Notes under the pieces: generated by a model | What the model saw: the letters and a program-made list of their open reading frames with translations, nothing else | Database searches by the model: none | What the model was told of the DNA's origin: nothing | Virus record (IMG/VR): IMGVR_UViG_3300020472_000109 | Coordinates: 1 to 31,201 of that record | DNA from: a virus | Reading direction: 5' to 3' (one strand) | DNA: 31,201 nt | Translations under genes and position numbers: made by a program | In this document: positions 11,717 through 20,543 of the stretch, one piece after another | Layout: each line of letters opens with the position of its first letter | Position numbering within the stretch: position 1 is the stretch's first letter

Positions 11717-13684
11717 ATGGCTCTCGGCGGCGTAGGTAATTTCAGGCAATGGGAAGACCCGAACGATCCCCGGCGCGGCACACCTCGTGGCCAACGGTCT
11801 TTTTCAAGTAAAGAAGAACGAGATGCATATTTAGCTCAAAGAAGAAAAGCTGAAGAATTAGCAGAAGCGCGTGCAGTTGCAGATCAAATTGCAGCGGAGG
11901 AGATGGCAAATACCACCCCTCGTGACGCCCAAAGATATACAAGACCAGTACAATCTAGAGTTGATGAATACCAAGGACGCTTGGAACGAGGCAATCAAGT
12001 CGTTGGAAGGCAGGAAATTACTTCAAAATTGATTCCTTCGGGAGAAGGATCTCGTCGTATTACACAAAAACAGCAAGTTCAATCCCAAGACGACCGAATC
12101 TTAAGGCAAAAATTCCTAACAGCTACACCAGAAACAATAGTTGAAACGAATCCGAATCTTTCACGCGAGTCTGCAGTCCGAATTCAGCAATATTTAAACG
12201 CTTTACCTGAACTAAACGTTCAACAGGCGGTTTATTTAGTGCAAAACGAAGGAATTACAGATACTCGTCGTAGAAGAGCTGGATCTCCTGTTGTTCAAAC
12301 AGGAATAAATAGAAGAGTTGCCGACAAAGTCTCTGATCTAGGCGATATAGGTGCTGATCCTGCGGGTGCAGCTTTAGTTCGAGCTGCTATTGGTGGAGAT
12401 TACGACGTAACACAAGCACCAAGTGACCAAACTGGAAGAATTAATCCTTATATCAAGGCAGCGCAAGAAGCTAACCCTGCTAATACTGGTGATTACCAAG
12501 AAATTGAAAATAAAAGACTAAATCAGTTAGCAGCTCAAGGCCGAGGACAGAAGGTTAAGCCTAAGAAATCTGCAGAATTATCAGGTTCGTTTGTTGTGCC
12601 TGCTTTAATGGCACCCGTAGGAGAATATTATGACAATCAAACAAAGCAAACTACACCTTTAGCTCCATCAGGATCAGAAGAACGCAAGCTTCAACTAGAC
12701 AACGCAAGGAAAGGATTAGGTAAAGTCCAGCCAGCCATGTATAAAAGAGGTAATTCTTTAAGAATTAACCCAACGGCTGTCAGTTTGGAATTAATTGACC
12801 CCACTATTAAGGTTCCTGTAGATATAGCTAATCGATATAACGCAATATTCCAAGAATTAAACCCTGACACTGGACGATTAGAAACAACAGGTCAAACATT
12901 AGGACAGGCAATTAATACTATTGCGCGTGATTACAGAGCGGATACTAAGATTCTGCCTGACTCCCAAGTTAAAGCTAGTGTAAATAGTTATACCGGTCGA
13001 GTGGAATATAAATTTGGAGACACAAAAGTTCTTCCAGTAAGTAAGTCTGTCAACGGAATGACAGAGTATCGGATAGGTACTGGAAAAATTACAACAAAAG
13101 GATTAAATCTAATTAATGATATTCTTGCTGAGTTAACTGGTAAACAGCTTGTTGTTAACCAAGGTATTACTGATCCCGAGATGAGATCTTTGCAGGAGAA
13201 ATTAATGCAATTTACTAAACCGGGAAGGCAATTAGTTAGGGGAGGACCAAACGAAACAGAAACAGGTGCCGCTTTAATGGATTTAATTGATCAGTTGCAA
13301 GAGGGAAGGAATATAGAAAGAACATTAGGAATGCAATTAAGAGGAGACACAGTTCCTGCACTCGCTAGTGATCGCATGACGGCTGAAGCAGACTTCTTCC
13401 GTAAAGACAGCGTTCTCACTAAACAAGGGCAACAAATAGAAGGTGTGGGGTTAGATAGAACCCTAAACAACTTAAGGACCACTGCCTTATCGTATGGCGC
13501 ACCAGACTTGACGCCACCTGCGGTAGGGGCCACTCCAGAGGCATTGAATGCTCCTATTGCTCAACCAAGTGCAAGTCCCAAGCCTCCCGTTAGACAAGCT
13601 AATATCCCTGCAGGTATGAGACCTACAACAAGTTCTACCTTAGATAAATTTATTCAAATGTTTAAAGGGAGGCGTGGTCTATGA
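11717..13684 (+). CDS. Large hypothetical protein, putative virion component (655 aa)
   Basis: This is the second-longest product in the window. The N-terminal ~150 residues are highly charged and helical (SSKEERDAYLAQRRKAEELA), the middle alternates helical and beta segments, and residues about 385-460 look beta-rich (VNSYTGRVEYKFGDTKVLPV). The C-terminal ~60 residues are Pro/Ala/Ser-rich before a final helix and basic end (FIQMFKGRRGL). There is no membrane segment or enzymatic motif. Size and position suggest an internal virion or tail-associated protein, by inference only. The next gene overlaps its last 4 bases, and the GGGAGG just upstream of that start lies inside this gene. Confidence 0.65.
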   Translation: MALGGVGNFRQWEDPNDPRRGTPRGQRSFSSKEERDAYLAQRRKAEELAEARAVADQIAAEEMANTTPRDAQRYTRPVQSRVDEYQGRLERGNQVVGRQEITSKLIPSGEGSRRITQKQQVQSQDDRILRQKFLTATPETIVETNPNLSRESAVRIQQYLNALPELNVQQAVYLVQNEGITDTRRRRAGSPVVQTGINRRVADKVSDLGDIGADPAGAALVRAAIGGDYDVTQAPSDQTGRINPYIKAAQEANPANTGDYQEIENKRLNQLAAQGRGQKVKPKKSAELSGSFVVPALMAPVGEYYDNQTKQTTPLAPSGSEERKLQLDNARKGLGKVQPAMYKRGNSLRINPTAVSLELIDPTIKVPVDIANRYNAIFQELNPDTGRLETTGQTLGQAINTIARDYRADTKILPDSQVKASVNSYTGRVEYKFGDTKVLPVSKSVNGMTEYRIGTGKITTKGLNLINDILAELTGKQLVVNQGITDPEMRSLQEKLMQFTKPGRQLVRGGPNETETGAALMDLIDQLQEGRNIERTLGMQLRGDTVPALASDRMTAEADFFRKDSVLTKQGQQIEGVGLDRTLNNLRTTALSYGAPDLTPPAVGATPEALNAPIAQPSASPKPPVRQANIPAGMRPTTSSTLDKFIQMFKGRRGL

Positions 13685-13896
13685 AGAAAAAAATGATTGA
13701 GATCACTCCAGAGTTAATGAGGAGGCATACCGAGCAAGGTTATGCATTATTAGATTGCTTGATTAATGAGAGAGGTTTTGATCCTGTATCCGTTGTAATT
13801 TTATCAACCTTAATATTTAACACTCACACGTGGCTACTTCATCAACATGTCTTAAAAACTGGAAAGTTACAAGGTATAGAATTAAGAGATGAATAA
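13681..13896 (+). CDS. Small hypothetical protein (71 aa)
   Basis: The ATG overlaps the stop of the 655-aa gene by 4 bases and has a good Shine-Dalgarno (GGGAGG about 9 bases upstream). The product is basic at the N-terminus (MKKKMIEITPELMRRH), then has a moderately hydrophobic stretch (VSVVILSTLIFNTHTWLL, about 36-53) that could be a buried helix or weak membrane segment. The function is unknown. It overlaps the tiny Cys-rich gene at 13889. Confidence 0.6.
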   Translation: MKKKMIEITPELMRRHTEQGYALLDCLINERGFDPVSVVILSTLIFNTHTWLLHQHVLKTGKLQGIELRDE

Positions 13897-13990
13897 GAAA
13901 CACGATTGCAACAAATGTAAGCATGCTAAGGCTTTAGCTCAGGCTTACCAACAGCAAAAGAAAGATCCTACTGGTGGTTGCTGTAAATAG
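13889..13990 (+). CDS. Cys-rich microprotein (33 aa)
   Basis: A frame of 33 codons starts with an ATG overlapping the stop of the 71-aa gene by 8 bases and ends with TAG. The product starts MNKKHDCNKCKHAKALAQAY and ends GGCCK, with a Cys-x2-Cys near the N-terminus and a Cys-Cys pair at the C-terminus, together enough for a small zinc site. The overlap and cysteine pattern support it. It is too short for family assignment, and chance coding cannot be excluded. Confidence 0.45.
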   Translation: MNKKHDCNKCKHAKALAQAYQQQKKDPTGGCCK

Positions 13991-14020
13991 ATAAAATACG
14001 ATTAAGTGAATTGAGTTCTT

Positions 14021-14782
14021 ATGGCTGACAGATTTCTTGATGTTGAATACGATCCGCTGGAAGATAAATTATATGCTTCTCGTAAAATCGAAGGAATCAA
14101 TAGAGTTCTCTTAACCCCTGCTTCGAGAATCGTAACGGAGGTAGAAAATCATGGTGACCAATACACATTATCTGTAGACGAAGCAGAAAGTATTTTAACT
14201 TTCGACTCAGTTGATGTTAACGTTAGATTGGTTTCTGGTCCTTATAGAGTAGGATCTAAGATTTCTCTAATATCTGGAGACTCTAATCAAATAACGTTAA
14301 CTGGTAGTGGTGTAACTCTTTATTCCGCAACTTCAAATACTTCAACAGCTAATACCTATAGAAATAGTTTTTCTAACGCCAAAATTGATTTGACATATAT
14401 TGGTACGGATAAATGGGCTGTGACAGGAGATATAACGGCAGATGAGAATTTAGCTTATACGGTGACTGCAGATAGTGGTCAATACGTCTTTAATGGCAGT
14501 GGATTCACGAATGAATTTAACCCGTCTTTAACATTAACTGTTGGTCAGTTCATGGAAATAGACAACCAATCTGGCTCAAGTCATCCTTTCGTCATCAAAA
14601 AAGGTAATGTCAGTGGTGCCACTACAGGTGCAGGTCCTGTGAGACCTGGTTGGGCTCGTTTAGACAATAACAACCAACACGGCTCCTCTAATAAGCTTCG
14701 GGTCTCATTTAAGGAATCAGGGGATTATTACTATATATGTCAAGCTCATAGCACTATGAAAGGATCTATTACTGTTTCGTAG
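14021..14782 (+). CDS. Virion-type protein with C-terminal cupredoxin domain (253 aa)
   Basis: The N-terminal ~140 residues are beta-rich and repetitive in style (VDVNVRLVSGPYRVGSKISL), like phage fibre or decoration domains. The C-terminal ~105 residues fold as a cupredoxin: YVFNGSGFTNEFNPSLTLTV, then HPF with His188, and DYYYICQAHSTMKGSITV with Cys240, His243 and Met246. These four residues match the type 1 copper ligand set (His, Cys, His, Met), with Cys-x2-His-x2-Met spacing. Plastocyanin-like domains are known in cyanophages, both as free electron carriers and on virion proteins. Here there is no signal peptide, and fusion to a structural-looking part favours a virion location. Copper binding is inferred. 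Confidence 0.75.
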   Translation: MADRFLDVEYDPLEDKLYASRKIEGINRVLLTPASRIVTEVENHGDQYTLSVDEAESILTFDSVDVNVRLVSGPYRVGSKISLISGDSNQITLTGSGVTLYSATSNTSTANTYRNSFSNAKIDLTYIGTDKWAVTGDITADENLAYTVTADSGQYVFNGSGFTNEFNPSLTLTVGQFMEIDNQSGSSHPFVIKKGNVSGATTGAGPVRPGWARLDNNNQHGSSNKLRVSFKESGDYYYICQAHSTMKGSITVS

Positions 14783-14817
14783 TAGTTATCATAAGTAATA
14801 TATAGTGTGGAATTCGT

Positions 14818-15081
14818 GTGGCGCATAACCTAACAGAACATATAGGTCCAACTAATCAGGCCATAGATAAAGCTATTGCTCAAAAGGACGAAAGAGATGA
14901 ACATGCCGTTAAAGGGTCTTACGAAGAAGGTGCCTTCCAGCAATTTCCAGATAAAAACAACAGAGAATTTGATAACTTAGCGAATAACCCTGAGTCGGAT
15001 CCTGTAGCAAAAGAATTTCTAGCTAAATGGGTCGAACAAATAAGTCGAGGACCTTATGGACCAATGGGTCCTTACGCATGA
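14818..15081 (+). CDS. Small polar hypothetical protein (87 aa)
   Basis: The frame begins with GTG at 14818 (AHNLTEHIGPTNQAIDKAIA). The product is very hydrophilic, acidic and probably partly disordered (AVKGSYEEGAFQQFPDKNNR), ending in a Gly/Pro/Tyr-rich tail (GPYGPMGPYA). No family is recognised. It lies 35 bases after the cupredoxin gene and 11 before the next gene. Confidence 0.55.
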   Translation: MAHNLTEHIGPTNQAIDKAIAQKDERDEHAVKGSYEEGAFQQFPDKNNREFDNLANNPESDPVAKEFLAKWVEQISRGPYGPMGPYA

Positions 15082-15092
15082 GGTATAGATAG

Positions 15093-15716
15093 ATGAGCAT
15101 ACAATTAGCCGTTACGAAAATGCTGCCTTTCCTTCAGCAAGGAACTAAAGCAGCAGCAACAGGAAAATTCATCCGTCGAGCTTTAATTCCAAATTTTCAA
15201 GCAGATCCTTTAGGGGCTGGTATTCAAGCAGCTTTAATCTATGGTCCAGATGTATTATTAATCCCTGCCTTAACAGCTTTTGGTGCTCCAGAGGGTACTG
15301 GTGCATTAACACGATTAGGAATGGCAGGAGAAGAAGCTATTGGTGGTTTAGGATTATCTGTTCTTGGTCAAACAGCAGGACTTGGAGTTGGCAGGAAACT
15401 ATTCAAGCAAGCAAGGTACGTACCTAATCCTAAGATTAATCCTAAGAATCCAATAAAAGATATAGTAAATCCTTCTTTAACTGGACTTCAAGCAGTAGGT
15501 GATATTACAGCTCAGCTAACTGCTCGTCCTGCATTGCCACGTCCTATTCAAACAGGTGTTTGGAATAAGTTGGCCATGGAAAACGAAGAGGCACTTAGAC
15601 GTCAAATAAGAGAAGAGGAGATTGCAAAAAATAGTGCATTGGTTGATTATCTCTTGACAGGTGCTGGATTACAAAATCCAGCCATTAATCAAGGTTTAAC
15701 GGATACTTTCGTCTAA
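15093..15716 (+). CDS. Gly/Ala-rich putative ejection or virion protein (207 aa)
   Basis: The middle of this 207-residue protein holds long hydrophobic, glycine-spaced stretches (LGAGIQAALIYGPDVLLIPA; EAIGGLGLSVLGQTAGLGVG, about 42-115) that could associate with membranes. The flanks are basic and polar, and a charged helix follows (ENEEALRRQIREEEIAKNSA). It ends in TDTFV, like the FV endings at 11126 and 19129. Its stop overlaps the next ATG by one base (TAATG), implying coupled translation. A virion protein that enters or crosses the membrane during DNA delivery is a reasonable inference, but no family is recognised. Confidence 0.6.
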   Translation: MSIQLAVTKMLPFLQQGTKAAATGKFIRRALIPNFQADPLGAGIQAALIYGPDVLLIPALTAFGAPEGTGALTRLGMAGEEAIGGLGLSVLGQTAGLGVGRKLFKQARYVPNPKINPKNPIKDIVNPSLTGLQAVGDITAQLTARPALPRPIQTGVWNKLAMENEEALRRQIREEEIAKNSALVDYLLTGAGLQNPAINQGLTDTFV

Positions 15717-17239
15717 TGGAGTTCCCTCGCGATAACGTATCCCTCAGAGCATTTCAAGAGGGATTCAGATCCAACCCTAGATTCTTTAATCCAAACGATT
15801 TAGTTGTTGCTGATCCTATAGAGGATATGTTCATGAGCTCTTCAGCTCTGGACGCTATTCGCAGAGGATTACCTACCAATGTAGCTGATACCGCATGGGG
15901 AAATGACTTCTCACGTCGGATGGAAGGTGCCCCTAATTGGCAGCGAAAAATTGCCAATGCTTTTAGTAGCATTCCTCTAGGGGGAATGTCTCTTGACAAT
16001 AAAGCAGAGTATCAAGCTCAAAGATTTAATGATCCACGTATAGCAAGAGAAACAATACAACCGGGGCAAGTGAGCAGTCTTAATAGATTTGGCTTGCCAA
16101 TTACAAATGCTTCTAATATTTCTGCAGATGATACTTTTACTGCTTTACCTAACAAAAGAGCACGGTTGGCTCAGATGGCAGGGGTAGCAGGCGGAGACAT
16201 GATGACTGATGGCCTCCGTACTATTTGGTGGTTTTTAAATGCTCCGCAGGCTGTTGCAACATTAGCTTCCTTACAAGGATTGCATTGGGGAGAACATGCA
16301 GGGGATAAACCTGTAAGTAAATCAATGCCTTCTATTAATATTTCAAAAGATAAGACAGTACAGGCTCGTTTACTTCCTACAAGGGGTTATAGGTTAGCAG
16401 CAACAATGCCTGCTGTTGTGGGTACATCTTTAGCTATTGGTAATATTGGACGTCAACCAGGCTATAAAGCAGTTATACCTAGTCAAGATGATCCTCGCAA
16501 GACAGCAGATCCTATCGCTGAGACAATTAGTCGTTATTTCTTAGGACGCACGGGACGACTACTTCCATATAGTGAATTTGTGAAGGAAAGACCAGACGTC
16601 TCTCCTGATGAATACAAACGTTATAAAGCCTATACATTTGATCAACGTACAGATTTAAATCCTTTGGATGGTAATTTCAATATTCTTGGAGCATTGAAAG
16701 GAACAGTAGACGGAATTCAAGGACCTGAGGTTAATTTCATGGGCAAGAGTATTCCTATAGCGACAGGTGTCCTTCCAGCCGCAGCAGCAGCAATAGGCAC
16801 TGGCTTTGGTCTAAGAAGAGCCGGTAGACGTTTAGTTGCTCCTAAGGGAGGTGTAACCAAACTCAAGAGGGTTGATAGGAAGCTTGAAGGTATTGGTACT
16901 GAAAAATATGGAGCACTTAAAGATCAAATGGAAAAAACAGATACAGCACAGATGGCAGCAACAGCGGTAACAAGTAAAGGCTCCAAAGAAAAGAGTTCTA
17001 AATTTAAGCAAGAATTGATTAAAGAAGCACAAACAGAGCAAAGAAAACTAGATTCATTAGTGCAAAGGAAAAACGAATTAACAGATCTTCGACAAGCTAG
17101 GCAAGATGCCAACGAAAGAGAGGCATTCTTATCTGCTATCAAATATGGTTCAGGTGCTCTTGCGGGGGCTGCTGTCACAGGACAGGCTCTAGAATCAATA
17201 AGAAGGTCATTGAAGCCTGATTACAGAGAACAGACTTAA
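15716..17239 (+). CDS. Putative internal virion protein (507 aa)
   Basis: This 507-residue protein has several hydrophobic segments: around 165-190 (LRTIWWFLNAPQAVATLASL), around 340-365 (IPIATGVLPAAAAAIGTGFG) and 470-485 (YGSGALAGAAVTGQ). A strongly charged coiled-coil-like stretch lies between the last two (KEKSSKFKQELIKEAQTEQR, DLRQARQDANEREA). The combination of amphipathic, coiled and glycine-rich membrane-like parts is typical of ejection or lysozyme-less internal virion proteins, but no catalytic motif is seen. It is coupled to both neighbours by one-base TAATG overlaps. Confidence 0.62.
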   Translation: MEFPRDNVSLRAFQEGFRSNPRFFNPNDLVVADPIEDMFMSSSALDAIRRGLPTNVADTAWGNDFSRRMEGAPNWQRKIANAFSSIPLGGMSLDNKAEYQAQRFNDPRIARETIQPGQVSSLNRFGLPITNASNISADDTFTALPNKRARLAQMAGVAGGDMMTDGLRTIWWFLNAPQAVATLASLQGLHWGEHAGDKPVSKSMPSINISKDKTVQARLLPTRGYRLAATMPAVVGTSLAIGNIGRQPGYKAVIPSQDDPRKTADPIAETISRYFLGRTGRLLPYSEFVKERPDVSPDEYKRYKAYTFDQRTDLNPLDGNFNILGALKGTVDGIQGPEVNFMGKSIPIATGVLPAAAAAIGTGFGLRRAGRRLVAPKGGVTKLKRVDRKLEGIGTEKYGALKDQMEKTDTAQMAATAVTSKGSKEKSSKFKQELIKEAQTEQRKLDSLVQRKNELTDLRQARQDANEREAFLSAIKYGSGALAGAAVTGQALESIRRSLKPDYREQT

Positions 17240-17775
17240 TGAGACGTTTTGCAAACATCGATAGTGATTATGCTACGGCATTAATGGCTAGTGAGGATCC
17301 TCGCAACCTAGGATGGAATATGGCTAAAGGCACTCTGGGAAACATTATCAAGCTAGATGAAGCTCAGAATGATGCAGATACGACTGAATATATTGGCGAC
17401 AGGTATGCAAGTCAAACAATAGGCAATGCTCTATGGGGATTAGGTTCTTCTCTACTTAGTCCTATAGCCAAACAAGCAGGTACTAATATTGGAGCAGGTA
17501 GAAATATTTTGGATTCTGGGCAAGGAGGTTTCTTTGGTCCATCTAACAATATCTATGGTGCTAGTAACTACGATTCTCCTATGTTTGAAGACCCTGCAAT
17601 GACGGGTGGTCAGGATGTGTTCTCTACTTGGGATAGTGATACAGGAAAAACTACATATGACTCTTGGAATACTAATTACAGCACTAACCCAAAATATGAT
17701 CCATCATCAGATCAATATTACTCCTTGGGTAATAGATGGGATCGTTTTACATCCGGATTTAGGAGGGGTTGGTAA
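17239..17775 (+). CDS. Hypothetical virion-type protein (178 aa)
   Basis: The N-terminal half has a short glycine-rich hydrophobic segment (GNALWGLGSSLLSPIAKQAG). The C-terminal half is Asp/Ser/Tyr-rich and low in Lys (FSTWDSDTGKTTYDSWNTNY), probably extended or disordered, and ends FRRGW. It starts at a TAATG overlap with the 507-aa gene. The bases encoding its last residues contain the AGGAGG that serves the next gene. No family is recognised. Confidence 0.58.
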   Translation: MRRFANIDSDYATALMASEDPRNLGWNMAKGTLGNIIKLDEAQNDADTTEYIGDRYASQTIGNALWGLGSSLLSPIAKQAGTNIGAGRNILDSGQGGFFGPSNNIYGASNYDSPMFEDPAMTGGQDVFSTWDSDTGKTTYDSWNTNYSTNPKYDPSSDQYYSLGNRWDRFTSGFRRGW

Positions 17776-18219
17776 ATGGCATTAATTTCGAACGATCCAA
17801 ATGCACTTTGGTCTGCTTTTAACTTTGGTGATTACGATTCAGGAACATCATCATCACAAGGTTTTGCTGGTCCATCTTATAAAGGTTATTCAACAAGTTT
17901 TCCATCTGCTAAAAATTATTACGGAGACGAGAAAGCCGGTTTAGAGGCTTTTCGAAATTCAGGATTAGATGCTGATAGTTGGGGTTTCAAGGCTCCTGCG
18001 ACTAATGAGCTAGTAGGAGAAAATGTTTTTGGAGATCAAAAAAGAATGACGGAGATGGCTGGACAGACTCTGTCGTGGGCTGCCTCTATAGAAGCAGCAG
18101 AGCTTCAGAGGAAAGCAGAAGAGAGAGCAGCAAGGGCAAGAGCTAAAGCTTCTGGTAGGGCAGCCATGTTTAATGCTATTGGAGCCATAGGTGGCACAAT
18201 AATTGGCGCTGCGATTTAA
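17776..18219 (+). CDS. Hypothetical virion-type protein with C-terminal glycine zipper (147 aa)
   Basis: The ATG follows the previous stop directly and has a strong AGGAGG about 9 bases upstream. The N-terminal 60 residues are Ser/Gly/Tyr-rich and probably disordered. A helical Ala/Glu/Arg stretch follows (EAAELQRKAEERAARARAKA), then a C-terminal glycine zipper (MFNAIGAIGGTIIGAAI) that ends the protein. This architecture, a charged helix followed by a hydrophobic tail, suits a tail-anchored or ejected protein. No named family. Confidence 0.6.
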   Translation: MALISNDPNALWSAFNFGDYDSGTSSSQGFAGPSYKGYSTSFPSAKNYYGDEKAGLEAFRNSGLDADSWGFKAPATNELVGENVFGDQKRMTEMAGQTLSWAASIEAAELQRKAEERAARARAKASGRAAMFNAIGAIGGTIIGAAI

Positions 18220-18254
18220 ATACGATACCTTAATAGCAGCGTTGTATTAAATCG

Positions 18255-19067
18255 TTGCTGAGCAAGCTAGAACGTACAGATCAGATCATTGATTCTTCGG
18301 TAAATTTTTTCCTTTCCACTTTGGTCATGTGGTCAGGGGGAAAAGATAGTATGGTGCTTCTTCATTTATTGAGGAGACATGGTATCAAAGTGCCAGTAGT
18401 TTTTTGGCGAGAACCTTGGCAGCCATATAAATACGAATTTCATGACAAGATTATTAGAGACTGGGAGTTATTTGTTTATTCGTGGCATCCCTATAAATCT
18501 GCTATGCAACGTAGTGGGGATGAATTTGAAGTGCAGAATTGGTATCAAATCAATGGAGTTTCATTAACTTGTCCTACAGGTATTACGGAGCCTGTTGATG
18601 ATTTACCTCATGTGACGGCTTTAGATATTCTCAAGCGTCCAAAGCAAAATCAAATCATGGTTCCCAAGTTTGATGCTCTATGGATCGGACATAAACAGTG
18701 TGATGCAGATCCGATATTAGGAGGCGATGCAGGTACCCGAATAGAAGTCAGATCTTTACCTCACGATATAGGACCTTCTTTGATATTTCCTTTAAGGGAT
18801 TGGACTCATGATGATGTGTGGCAATATATTGAAGATTACGATGTTCCGTTTGATGAGAAGCGTTACGAGAAGGTAGACGGCAAGTGGAGAGAAAGACCAG
18901 ATAAGAGACATAATGCAGATTATGTTCACGCTTCAATTGAATGTGTAGATAACAGAGAAGGAGCCCCTAAATTTTTCCGATGTAAAAAATTGAACATGGA
19001 CACGGAAAATGTGGCTCATATGGTTCCTTGGGTAGAGCCTTCTAAATTGAGCTATATGCAGGATTAA
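18255..19067 (+). CDS. PAPS-reductase-like PP-loop protein (270 aa)
   Basis: The PP-loop motif WSGGKDSMVLLHLL (SGGKDS at residues 27-32) binds the pyrophosphate of ATP or an adenylyl sulphate, as in PAPS reductases and related phage proteins. Later segments fit the same family: VPVVFWREPW, ALWIGHKQCDADP, SLIFPLRDWTHDDVWQYIED (the R-D-W-x-x-x-D-V-W element), then a Cys-containing C-terminal part (ASIECVDNREG, FFRCKKLN). The best start is TTG at 18255, since the first ATG is internal to the PP-loop strand. True sulphonucleotide reduction is not certain; related proteins act in nucleotide or nucleic acid modification. It lies between virion-type genes on the same strand. Confidence 0.75.
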   Translation: MLSKLERTDQIIDSSVNFFLSTLVMWSGGKDSMVLLHLLRRHGIKVPVVFWREPWQPYKYEFHDKIIRDWELFVYSWHPYKSAMQRSGDEFEVQNWYQINGVSLTCPTGITEPVDDLPHVTALDILKRPKQNQIMVPKFDALWIGHKQCDADPILGGDAGTRIEVRSLPHDIGPSLIFPLRDWTHDDVWQYIEDYDVPFDEKRYEKVDGKWRERPDKRHNADYVHASIECVDNREGAPKFFRCKKLNMDTENVAHMVPWVEPSKLSYMQD

Positions 19068-19128
19068 TACGTCTACTTTCAATACTCACTAGAATCAAGC
19101 TATAGGCTTATTGTGTTTGTAAGGAATT

Positions 19129-19854
19129 ATGCTATACGATCAGTATGGGCGCTCTATGGCTCCTAGGAATAATAATTTATTTAGTAATATAGCCACAGGT
19201 GCAACGAGTATGCCATTCGCCTTTGGACCAGGTTTCCAGCAGGCATTAGGTCAGTTTCCCAATAATTTAGTTTTTGGTGATGTTATTAATAATCCTCAAG
19301 CATTACAAGCCGCAGGACTTCAGCCTGTTCTGAATAATGGGGTGGCAACAGGAAGATTTCAATTCACTCCTGGAGGCACAAGGATGGGTAATACTGCTCA
19401 AATGGTTAGAAATGTTCCTAGATTAAAAGGCGCTGGTGCATTAGGACTTCTAATGCTAGGTGCAGATGCATTTAACCAAATGCAAGATCCAAATGACCCA
19501 ATGGGTGTCAATGCAGGAGAAGCAGCAGGAACATTAATAGGAGGAGGAGGAGGCGCCTGGGGAGGTGCTGCTCTCGGTACAATGCTTGGCGGCCCTGGTA
19601 TAGGTACTGCTATTGGTGCTTTAATCGGAGGTTCTCTGGGTAGTAATATAGGTAATAAGGCAGGTAGAGGTATAGGAAAAATGGCAGTAGGAGGAGAAGA
19701 TGCTATTTGGGATCACAGAAAAGATAGAGCTATTAAACAGATCCAAAGACAAAATGAAATAACGCGAGCTGCTAATACATTGGAATATGAAAACGCAATG
19801 AAGAACGCAATGATTACTGCCGCATTAAACCAAGCCAGCTCAAGTTTCGTCTAA
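19129..19854 (+). CDS. Glycine-zipper virion-type protein (241 aa)
   Basis: Residues about 130-185 are one long glycine zipper (AGTLIGGGGGAWGGAALGTM, then IGTAIGALIGGSLGSNIG), able to form a membrane hairpin or an oligomeric pore. The N-terminal part is Asn/Gln/Pro-rich, and the C-terminal part is a charged helix (KDRAIKQIQRQNEITRAANT) ending in SSSFV. A short upstream gap contains GTAAGGAATT. The following gene starts immediately after its stop. The class resembles phage DNA-ejection proteins in composition; I cannot name a family. Confidence 0.62.
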   Translation: MLYDQYGRSMAPRNNNLFSNIATGATSMPFAFGPGFQQALGQFPNNLVFGDVINNPQALQAAGLQPVLNNGVATGRFQFTPGGTRMGNTAQMVRNVPRLKGAGALGLLMLGADAFNQMQDPNDPMGVNAGEAAGTLIGGGGGAWGGAALGTMLGGPGIGTAIGALIGGSLGSNIGNKAGRGIGKMAVGGEDAIWDHRKDRAIKQIQRQNEITRAANTLEYENAMKNAMITAALNQASSSFV

Positions 19855-20484
19855 ATGGCATTCGCTCCTAATTACACTAATTTCAGACCGACAGCCGCAG
19901 CAGCGGTACGTCCTGTTTTCAATAATCCACAAGTAAAAAGTCTCTCAAGCATTATGAGCACGGAAGCTCAGGAGACGATGTCGGATACTGTCGAGAGAAA
20001 CCAAGAGATTGCTTATGGATTAGCTAAGCAGACGCTTGCTGAAAGTGGAGCAATTAGAAGAGTCGAAATAGCAGGAGAAAATGCAGAAAAATTAGAACGT
20101 TTAAAGCAGAAAAGTCCTATTGCGAAACTTAATGCAATTGCAAACATACGAAAGGGTAGAGCCAATGTTCTTTCTCCTATTGTTCTCCCTAACAGTGAAG
20201 CAAATGTCCAAGGCACTCAAATGGCGGGACAAAGGCTGCTCCAAAATTCGAACGCAAATTTAACAGGTCTAACGCCCTCCAGTTCCAATGCAAAACTTTC
20301 TTCAGAAGAGCAAATAGTTCAATTTGGAAAACTCTCCAAAGAAGAGCAAGGAGACGCATTAGATTCTGCTGTAGGGGATTATATGGGTTTTGATTTGGGT
20401 GGTTGGACATTGGATCGTATATTTACAGATCCTTTTGGTGGACCTAAAGTATTCCAAGATCAGAGACTTGGGGATTTCCAATAA
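19855..20484 (+). CDS. Hypothetical virion-type protein (209 aa)
   Basis: The start directly follows the stop of the glycine-zipper gene. The product is mostly helical and polar (EAQETMSDTVERNQEIAYGL, GENAEKLERLKQKS), with an Asn/Ser-rich middle (QRLLQNSNANLTGLTPSSSN) and an aromatic, Asp/Gly-rich C-terminus (FDLGGWTLDRIFTDPFGG) ending RLGDFQ. No membrane segment or known motif. Gene order suggests a role beside its neighbour in the virion. Confidence 0.58.
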   Translation: MAFAPNYTNFRPTAAAAVRPVFNNPQVKSLSSIMSTEAQETMSDTVERNQEIAYGLAKQTLAESGAIRRVEIAGENAEKLERLKQKSPIAKLNAIANIRKGRANVLSPIVLPNSEANVQGTQMAGQRLLQNSNANLTGLTPSSSNAKLSSEEQIVQFGKLSKEEQGDALDSAVGDYMGFDLGGWTLDRIFTDPFGGPKVFQDQRLGDFQ

Positions 20485-20543
20485 GATGCTAACGTCAACG
20501 CACGAGAGCTATTAGACTATTAACAGTATTTAAGAAGTAGACC

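Noticed and set aside
16832-17178. Minus-strand frames of 69 and 84 codons inside the 507-aa gene
   Set aside because: Cys/Phe-rich antisense frames arise from the Lys/Gln/Glu-rich coiled-coil codons of the plus gene; no start element or ribosome site is present.
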